From assembly GCA_946623825.1 (NCBI GenBank), contig CAMORN010000003.1, positions 1 through 64,000 on the forward strand: a stretch of 64,000 bases of DNA, in the 5' to 3' direction. Origin of the DNA: an uncultured Alphaproteobacteria bacterium. GTDB lineage: Bacteria; Pseudomonadota; Alphaproteobacteria; Rs-D84. Below the pieces are notes generated by a model. That model was not told where the DNA came from, searched no databases, and worked only from the letters and a program-made list of their open reading frames with translations. Made by a program: the position numbers and the translations under genes. Shown here piece after piece: positions 57,289-64,000 of the stretch (position 1 is the first letter of the stretch; each line of letters begins with the position of its first letter).

Positions 57289-58947
57289 TTATCTTCTTAA
57301 ACCGATGTTGAATTCATCACCCCAATCAGCAACTTTCTGACCACCGACGGTGCAATGCAAGGCATCGAAACCTTTTTCAACTTGTTTCTTTTTGATAACA
57401 ACACCCGATACAACACCACCAACGGTTCCAAGAACAACACCGGCTGTTAAATCGGACGCAAGACGCGCTGTGTTAAATTTACCTTCTGAATTCTTCCATA
57501 CAGATGCGCTGTTCTTTGCATTGTTAAAGAAAGCATTAAGGCTGTCTTTTGCTGCGTTGAACGCACGATCATCTGGGACAACTGGGGTTGAACCTTGTTG
57601 TGAACAGAATTTGGTTAACATTGCCATCATAAATGCTTTGTCATTACCGAATTTAGCCTTGAAAGATTCACATGTATCACCCTTGACTTCTACATAATAA
57701 CCAGTTGATTGTGATATGTATGCACCATTTGCACATCTTAATTCACCATCAAATTGATACCAACATTGTTGTGATTTGTTTGGATCAACTGGATTTTCGT
57801 CATCATTATCGTTATCATCATCGTCATCATCTGGTTTTGTATTTCCAGGGACCTTGCAGATACCTTTACGTTTTTTTGCATCCCATTTCCATTCAGCTTT
57901 TGATTTTTTGCAATCACATTTATTTGTTTTTTCGTTCCAGTTTGCATTTTTATATTTACAACATGCATAAGCTTCTGCATTATTGGAATATTTAGCACAT
58001 GCATCAACTACACTGCTCGCTTCACATTTGCTGTAATAATTAAATGGTTTTGGAATGACATATTCTTTTTCCAGATTCTTGTTAACAACACCACGTGGTC
58101 TGCTTGCAGGACATGTTTTAATGAAATAATTTGCGAATAATGTACCGCTTGCTCTATTTTGGATACAAACCTGAACACATTTATCACCAGTTTTTGTATC
58201 TGGAGCACCATAACCGAGCGAACAATTTACTTCGCCACCGATAACATCACCAACATTTTTACATTCAGAAGCGCCATTTCCACCACCTTCTTCATCACCT
58301 ACTGGTACCCAGAAATCATCTCTATTATGAACACATTTGTATGTTGTTTTATTTGGAACACGCACACGCTGAAAATAATGACCCGCAGGCAATGTAATAT
58401 ATGTTCCTATCTTACAGTATGCGGTATTAGATGTCGTATCATCACATTCATAAACCATTCCATATTCTCTTTCACCCGCTATATTATATTCTAGTTGGTC
58501 TGGGAAAACGTAATCATTTGATTCTGCATTGGAACTGCCCGCCAAACTATCACTGTCGTCTTTACCCCTTGTAAGGTTTGTACATTTTGTATAATTACCA
58601 ATATCTTTTTGATTTATTTCTATCCAACGATCATTTCCATCTGTTTCACATCTGAAATATCTATCTTGACTAGTACACCCCCCCATAAAACATTTTCCCT
58701 TTACATAAGTGTTCTGTCCACAATAAACATGTGGTTTATCTTCGTCACAATAATAATATTTTGGTGTATTTGACGCTTTTCTATAATCAAGTTCTGAAGG
58801 GAACAAATATTCATCAGCCCCAGCATTATGATTATTATTTTTTGTATCAAATCGTGACAAATGATCACACATTTCTCTTGGTGCAGCATATCCAAGTGTA
58901 CTAATAAATACTGCTGCCAACAACGAACAAATTGCGATTTTTTTCAT
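57289..58947 (-). CDS. Secreted Cys-rich protein with tandem duplicated N-terminal domain and poly-Asp linker
   Basis: Signal peptide MKKIAICSLLAAVFISTLGYAAP; DEYLFPSELDY / NDYVFPDQLEY repeats; DDDDDDNDNDDENP; C-terminal hydrophobic Gly/Val segment. Confidence 0.83.
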   Translation of the reverse strand: MKKIAICSLLAAVFISTLGYAAPREMCDHLSRFDTKNNNHNAGADEYLFPSELDYRKASNTPKYYYCDEDKPHVYCGQNTYVKGKCFMGGCTSQDRYFRCETDGNDRWIEINQKDIGNYTKCTNLTRGKDDSDSLAGSSNAESNDYVFPDQLEYNIAGEREYGMVYECDDTTSNTAYCKIGTYITLPAGHYFQRVRVPNKTTYKCVHNRDDFWVPVGDEEGGGNGASECKNVGDVIGGEVNCSLGYGAPDTKTGDKCVQVCIQNRASGTLFANYFIKTCPASRPRGVVNKNLEKEYVIPKPFNYYSKCEASSVVDACAKYSNNAEAYACCKYKNANWNEKTNKCDCKKSKAEWKWDAKKRKGICKVPGNTKPDDDDDDNDNDDENPVDPNKSQQCWYQFDGELRCANGAYISQSTGYYVEVKGDTCESFKAKFGNDKAFMMAMLTKFCSQQGSTPVVPDDRAFNAAKDSLNAFFNNAKNSASVWKNSEGKFNTARLASDLTAGVVLGTVGGVVSGVVIKKKQVEKGFDALHCTVGGQKVADWGDEFNIGLRR

Positions 58948-59023
58948 AACTTCCTTCCTTCAGTTATAATTCATTCTGTATTTATTCTATCACAAACATT
59001 TATTTAATAAAAGTGTTTTTTTA

Positions 59024-59731
59024 CTAAAAATATTTATACAAATCACCACCGTTTTGGGTTAACCATCTTTTCGCCCTTTCCACACCGAAACCATACAATT
59101 TTGATACTGTTTTCCAAAATTCAGTTGAATGGTCCATGTGTTGACGGTGCGCCATTTCATGACATACGACATATCGCATAACATCATATGGTGCAAACGC
59201 CAACCGCCATGATAAAGATATTGTCCCCGTTGTTGAACACGAACCCCAACGCGATGTTGTATCACGCAAAGATATGTGCTTTGGCCAAAATTCGCGTGGC
59301 GCGGTATGGACAATTTCTTTGACTGTTGCTAAAAATTCAGATTTTATAAATTCACGAACGCGGCTTTCAAACATATTTACATCGCCACCAATACACAATG
59401 TCGTTTTATCTGAATTCATATATTTATTAGAACGCATTGCAGAATCATGGACCAACAAAACCGTTCGACCCAAAAATTCAATCGTATCATTTGGTTTTAA
59501 CGCCTGTTTTTGTGGTGCGGAATTAAATACAGATTCAACCCACCTTTGTTTTGATTCCAGAAAACGCAGAGCAGATTTTTCAGATGCCGTCCATGGTTTT
59601 GAAATATGAATTTCCAATTTTGGCAATGTTTTTGGTCGCAATGTCATATTACGCAAACCGCGTTTTGTTTCTATAAAAACAGGAACCTCTTGCCCAGACG
59701 ATAATGTAAAAACATATTCGGATATATTCAT
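59024..59731 (-). CDS. YgjP-like (DUF45/SprT-type) metallohydrolase
   Basis: WGSCSTTGTISLSWRLAFAPYDVMRYVVCHEMAHRQHMDHSTEFW. Confidence 0.9.
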   Translation of the reverse strand: MNISEYVFTLSSGQEVPVFIETKRGLRNMTLRPKTLPKLEIHISKPWTASEKSALRFLESKQRWVESVFNSAPQKQALKPNDTIEFLGRTVLLVHDSAMRSNKYMNSDKTTLCIGGDVNMFESRVREFIKSEFLATVKEIVHTAPREFWPKHISLRDTTSRWGSCSTTGTISLSWRLAFAPYDVMRYVVCHEMAHRQHMDHSTEFWKTVSKLYGFGVERAKRWLTQNGGDLYKYF

Positions 59732-59732
59732 A

Positions 59733-61508
59733 TTATTTCACATAATCTTTTATTTCATTGATGATTTTATCAACATCAAAACCGTATTCTTTATATATAT
59801 CATCACCATTGCCAGACAAACCAAATTTATCAACACCGATTACCGCATCTGCCATTGAAAACCAAGATTCTGGAGACGCAGCCTCTATCGCTATGACACA
59901 GCCACGCAACAATGAATTTTTATATTTTTTATCTTGATTCTGGAAAGTTTTTAATTCGTTCACAGATACAACCTGAACATTTTTAAAATGTTGTGCCACT
60001 GCAACCGCCAATGGTATTTCAGAACCCGTTGCAATCAATGTCGCATTAATCCGGCTTGATTTTGGTCGATATATAACATATCCACCACGCGACAAATCAG
60101 CATCATTTGGCGTTGGAATTTGTGTAAATTTTTGACGCGATAATATAATTGCAGTTGGTTTTTCTGTTTCTTTGATAGCGGTATTCCACGCATACGCAAT
60201 TTCATTTATATTACATGGACGATAAACATTTAAATTTGGAATCATACGCAGAGACGGTAATTGTTCAATTGGTTGATGCGTTGGCCCGTCTTCGCCGACA
60301 CAGATACTGTCGTGTGTGAAAACATAGACAACCGGCAATTTTGACATAGCCGCCATACGAATCGCTGGACGCATATAATCACTGAAAACCAAAAATGTAG
60401 AACCAGCATTTTTAATTCCACCAATTGCCAACCCATTCATTATTGCGCCCATACCATGTTCACGAACACCATAATTTATATAATTACCATTAAAATTTGA
60501 TTTTGTGATGTCTTTTGATTCACTTGTTTTTATATTTGTATTGCCAGACAAATCTGCGGAACCCGTTATCAAATCACAGCCCGCTTTCATTAACAAATCA
60601 AGGTAAATTCCAGACAATTCACGCGTGGAAATACGTTCTGGGATTTTCGGAATTTTAACACGGCTGCAATTAAATATTCCATGTGTAATATTTGCGATTG
60701 GGCGCGCCCCCACCACACGCCATAATTTAAGTCCTTCTTCACTGATATTTTTAGAAATTATTTCCATTATTTCGGTATCAGATAATGCAAAACCGTGTGC
60801 CTTTGGTTTGTTTTGCAAAGATGTCCCGCGACCAAGAATATTTTTACATTGTATAAACACAGGTGTATTTGATTTTTCAGCACGTTCCAACGCGTGTTCT
60901 ATCGCAGAAACATCATCACCACGAACAGACATCACATTAAAACCCATTGAACGCATACGCGCATTTATATCCATATCTGTTTGTGCGGTGCCGTCTATGG
61001 ATAATTTATTATCGTCCCATAAAACTATTAAATTATTTAATACCATACGCCCCGCAAATGACAAAGATTCAAAAGATACCCCCTCCATCAAATCGCCATC
61101 AGATACAAAACAATATGTTCGCGCCCTTATCCCGCGTATTTTTTGGGATAACGCCAACCCAACAGCATTACCAACACCCTGACCCAATGGGCCAGTTGTC
61201 GCATCAACCCCATCAATTCCATATTCAGGATGCCCCGGTAAACCGCCAATTTTACGAAAAGCCTGTAAATCTGGTATATCATAGCCAGACAATTTTAATA
61301 CAGAATACAACAATGCACTGCCGTGTCCCGCAGACAAAACAAATCTGTCAATTCCACGTCGCAAATGATTCGCATAAATACATGTAATTATTTCTGCGCC
61401 GTCCATTATAATTCCAATATGACCGCTGTGCGCAGACAACACGCCCGACAACGCGTTCGCGCGGGCTGTATTTGACATTGTTTGTAATTGTTTGGCATTG
61501 AACTTCAT
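59733..61508 (-). CDS. tkt: Transketolase, 591 aa
   Basis: [18 protein letters not shown]...[21 protein letters not shown]...[18 protein letters not shown]...[18 protein letters not shown]. Confidence 0.93.
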   Translation of the reverse strand: MKFNAKQLQTMSNTARANALSGVLSAHSGHIGIIMDGAEIITCIYANHLRRGIDRFVLSAGHGSALLYSVLKLSGYDIPDLQAFRKIGGLPGHPEYGIDGVDATTGPLGQGVGNAVGLALSQKIRGIRARTYCFVSDGDLMEGVSFESLSFAGRMVLNNLIVLWDDNKLSIDGTAQTDMDINARMRSMGFNVMSVRGDDVSAIEHALERAEKSNTPVFIQCKNILGRGTSLQNKPKAHGFALSDTEIMEIISKNISEEGLKLWRVVGARPIANITHGIFNCSRVKIPKIPERISTRELSGIYLDLLMKAGCDLITGSADLSGNTNIKTSESKDITKSNFNGNYINYGVREHGMGAIMNGLAIGGIKNAGSTFLVFSDYMRPAIRMAAMSKLPVVYVFTHDSICVGEDGPTHQPIEQLPSLRMIPNLNVYRPCNINEIAYAWNTAIKETEKPTAIILSRQKFTQIPTPNDADLSRGGYVIYRPKSSRINATLIATGSEIPLAVAVAQHFKNVQVVSVNELKTFQNQDKKYKNSLLRGCVIAIEAASPESWFSMADAVIGVDKFGLSGNGDDIYKEYGFDVDKIINEIKDYVK

Positions 61509-61544
61509 TTTATGATATTATATCACAAAAAGGATACGAATAAA

Positions 61545-61973
61545 ATGTTAAAAATTTGGACAGATGGCAGTTGTCTTGGAAACCCTGGACCAGGTGGTTG
61601 GGGTTTTATCGCAACAGACGGAAAAAATGTCGCAGAACGTTGTGGCGGTGAAAAAAACACTACAAACAACAAAATGGAATTAACCGCAGTTATCAAGGCT
61701 TTGACCGCTGCAAAAAAACATGCAGAGGTTGAAATTCATACTGACAGCCAATATGTTAAAAACGGTATGGAATCTTGGATAAAAAATTGGAAGGCAAAGG
61801 GTTGGAAAACCGCGGATAAAAAACCTGTGAAAAACAAAGAATTGTGGCAACAACTTGATGAATTGGCATCAAATATTAAAATTCATTGGGTTTGGGTCAA
61901 AGGACACGCCGGCGAAGAATTCAACGAACGCGTTGATGATTTAGCGCGAACATCCGCAGAAAGTTATAAATAA
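61545..61973 (+). CDS. rnhA: Ribonuclease HI
   Basis: [19 protein letters not shown]...[13 protein letters not shown]...[15 protein letters not shown]. Confidence 0.95.
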   Translation: MLKIWTDGSCLGNPGPGGWGFIATDGKNVAERCGGEKNTTNNKMELTAVIKALTAAKKHAEVEIHTDSQYVKNGMESWIKNWKAKGWKTADKKPVKNKELWQQLDELASNIKIHWVWVKGHAGEEFNERVDDLARTSAESYK

Positions 61974-61999
61974 AAAAACGCCTTTCGGCGTTTTTTTTA
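61973..61999. terminator. Bidirectional terminator
   Basis: aaaaaacgcctttcggcgtttttttta. Confidence 0.8.
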
Positions 62000-62014
62000 T
62001 TTGTTTTATACAAA

Positions 62015-62518
62015 CTATTTTCTGTGGTTATTACCATCAAATTTTGAAGGCAATACCAACAATACCAATATACACAAAGACATCAAGAACCATATAATTG
62101 CGAATATTGGACTGAACATACCGCACACCATTAATATTATGAATAATAAAACCCACCAGCCAGAAAAACCGACGTCATGCAATCTTCTGACCAATAAACT
62201 CATTCCTGGGATAAATGTTGCCAAAGACCAGACTATATTCAACCCGCCTGCTAATTGTTTGCTGATTCCGATTTCAATTAAATATACAAATAAGCTTACA
62301 CACATATTAAACAGCCACATCCACCAAAATTCGCTGCGTTGTGCACATCCCTTAAAATCAAAATATTTTAACCAATAATTTTTAAAAGCCTGTTCAAAAG
62401 AGACCATTTGTTGTTTTGTTGATTGTTTTTCAACAATAACTTGTTTCTTTACAACTGGTTTTTTAGCAGCAGTTTTTTTAACAGTTGTTTTTTTAGAGTT
62501 TGCTTTTTTTACAGCCAT
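62015..62518 (-). CDS. DUF805 membrane protein with Lys/Ala/Thr-rich N-terminal tail
   Basis: FDFKGCAQRSEFWWMWLFNMC...ARRLHDVGFSGWW-like core (VRRLHDVGFSGWWVLL); tail MAVKKANSKKTTVKKTAAKKPVVKKQ. Confidence 0.87.
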   Translation of the reverse strand: MAVKKANSKKTTVKKTAAKKPVVKKQVIVEKQSTKQQMVSFEQAFKNYWLKYFDFKGCAQRSEFWWMWLFNMCVSLFVYLIEIGISKQLAGGLNIVWSLATFIPGMSLLVRRLHDVGFSGWWVLLFIILMVCGMFSPIFAIIWFLMSLCILVLLVLPSKFDGNNHRK

Positions 62519-62589
62519 TTTAAATCCTTTCCTTTCGATATAAAAATAAATAGCACACACAAAATTTTATTTCAAGAATTTTGTCTTGT

Positions 62590-62715
62590 TTAATGTGTAT
62601 ATTGTGAAATTTGAGTGCTAATCAATCTCTGCAATCTCAAACCACAAACAGGACAAATCAATTCACCGTGTTTCATTGCTTTGTAACAGCAAGTATTCAT
62701 TTCTTGTTCAATCAT
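62590..62715 (-). CDS. Candidate 41-aa zinc-ribbon-like small protein, not in ORF track
   Basis: MIEQEMNTCCYKAMKHGELICPVCGLRLQRLISTQISQYTH*; AAAAGG about 9 nt upstream of ATG; sits between rlmE and the DUF805 gene on the same strand. Confidence 0.5.
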   Translation of the reverse strand: MIEQEMNTCCYKAMKHGELICPVCGLRLQRLISTQISQYTH

Positions 62716-62741
62716 ATCAAAAAGCCTTTTGAAAAAAATGT

Positions 62742-63401
62742 TTAACCCTTGAATCCCGTGGCCACGATAAACATTTCAACAGAATCTTTACGTGAAGACG
62801 GGGGTTTAATATGATGCACATTTGTAAAACGTGCGTTGATTTGTTTAATTAAATCATTTGTTGTGCCACCTGTAAAAGATTTAGCAACAAATGTTCCCCC
62901 TACTTTTAATGCCTTTAATGCAAAATCAAAGGCATACTCTAATAAAACCATTTGACGCAGATGGTCTGTTTTTTTGTGTCCAACCGTATTTGGCGCCATA
63001 TCAGACATAACAACATCTGCCGTTCCACAGCCTTCGGCATCGTGTGGCAAATTCAATTTTTCTTCCAACCAGCGCAACGCTTCATCACTGGTAAAATCAC
63101 CTTGATATGTTTCTACACCATTTATTGCCTTGATTTTCAATAAATCCATAGCAAATATTTTTGATTTAGGAAATTCACGTGCAACATATTGCGACCAAGA
63201 CCCCGGTGCAGCACCCAAATCAACAACAACCTGACCATTTTTAAAGAAATGATATTTTTCGTTCATTTCTATAATTTTATATGCAGCACGCGCACGATAA
63301 CCATCTTTCTGGGCCCGTGCAACATACGGGTCATGTGCCTGACGTTGAAGCCACGCAACAGATGATTTATGTGCTGCAATTTTTTTATTCAGGATTTTCA
63401 T
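62742..63401 (-). CDS. rlmE: RlmE/FtsJ-like 23S rRNA 2'-O-ribose methyltransferase
   Basis: DGYRARAAYKIIEMNEKYHFFKNGQVVVDLGAAPGSWSQYV...VMSDMAPNTVGHKKTDH. Confidence 0.93.
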   Translation of the reverse strand: MKILNKKIAAHKSSVAWLQRQAHDPYVARAQKDGYRARAAYKIIEMNEKYHFFKNGQVVVDLGAAPGSWSQYVAREFPKSKIFAMDLLKIKAINGVETYQGDFTSDEALRWLEEKLNLPHDAEGCGTADVVMSDMAPNTVGHKKTDHLRQMVLLEYAFDFALKALKVGGTFVAKSFTGGTTNDLIKQINARFTNVHHIKPPSSRKDSVEMFIVATGFKG

Positions 63402-63405
63402 TTTA

Positions 63406-63927
63406 TTATTTATTTCCCGCCGGTGTTGTTGGTTTTGCACCTGGGAAACCACCGTTTGCTTGCATACGTTGCATAACGGCTTCCATTCCGCCCATACGCT
63501 GAATCATTGCCATTTGGCGTTTCATATTAAGATATTGTTTAATGATATGTTCAACTTCACGAACTGTGCAACCCGCACTTTCTGCAATACGAGCCTTTGC
63601 ATTTGCAAATATTTTTTCTGGGTCTGCGCGTTCTTCAACAGTCATTGCTTCAAGTATTTTGATTTGTGCATCAACACTGCCGTCTTTGATTTTTTCTTTC
63701 ATAGCAGATACAGCGCCACTCATACCCGGAACCATTTTCAACAGACCACTAAAATTGCTCATCTTTTTGATTTGTTTTAATTGAGCCAACATATCATTCA
63801 TATCAAATTGACCCGCCATCATACGTTCTGCGGTTTCTTTCATACCAGATGGCATTTTTGCGGCTTCTTTTTCTAAATCAATATTTTCATTTTTTACTTC
63901 TTGTTTCTTTTTTCCAAATCCGAACAT
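63406..63927 (-). CDS. Stand-alone SRP54/Ffh M-domain protein, no GTPase domain
   Basis: FDMNDMLAQLKQIKKMSNFSGLLKMVPGMSG...ILEAMTVEERADPEKIFANAKARIAESAGCTVREVEHIIKQYLNMKRQMAMIQRMGG; RBS AAGGAG before ATG. Confidence 0.85.
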   Translation of the reverse strand: MFGFGKKKQEVKNENIDLEKEAAKMPSGMKETAERMMAGQFDMNDMLAQLKQIKKMSNFSGLLKMVPGMSGAVSAMKEKIKDGSVDAQIKILEAMTVEERADPEKIFANAKARIAESAGCTVREVEHIIKQYLNMKRQMAMIQRMGGMEAVMQRMQANGGFPGAKPTTPAGNK

Positions 63928-64000
63928 TGTGCGTCTCCTTGTGTTTAAAAGTTTATGTTTTAATTTTATTTTGTTTTCTTTGGTTTATCAAGATACTTTT

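Noticed and set aside
8517-61999. Recurrent CGCCAAAYGGCG-type hairpins as a dispersed regulatory repeat
   Set aside because: Each lies at a gene 3' end followed by a T-run; best explained as ordinary intrinsic terminators.

Overview
AT-rich 64 kb chromosomal window, most consistent with an alphaproteobacterium of reduced, host- or gut-associated type (GcrA, ybgC-tolQ-tolR-tolA, bactofilin, lpxA/lpxB). Taxonomy is an inference. Housekeeping content: RNase P RNA, ruvB, argS, rplM-rpsI, tig, thyA, rpsA, an adk-like kinase, corA, acpS, gcrA, four tRNAs, lpxB-lpxA, rpiB, leuS, mscL, aroK, prfA, hisS, tkt, rnhA and rlmE. Accessory content: (1) a giant secreted protein on the minus strand (>2670 aa, runs off the left edge) with InlB-type B-repeats, two PKD-like plus DUF285/BspA-like repeat blocks and an unnamed Cys module also found in a second secreted protein; (2) several large orphan secreted Cys-containing proteins, including a prepilin-peptidase-adjacent cluster; (3) Lys/Ala/Thr-rich histone-H1-like tails on three unrelated proteins (S9, GcrA, a DUF805 protein). 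Most unusual single item: a stand-alone SRP54/Ffh M-domain ORF at the right edge with its own RBS, suggesting a split Ffh. Also notable: an unlisted 41-aa zinc-ribbon-like ORF, a ~1.3 kb non-coding AT-rich region with internal repeats, a 60-bp direct repeat carrying the 3' end of tRNA-Val, a MITE-like inverted-repeat element, and a structured leader with terminator upstream of a secreted-protein gene. All homology calls come from reading the sequence; no searches were run.
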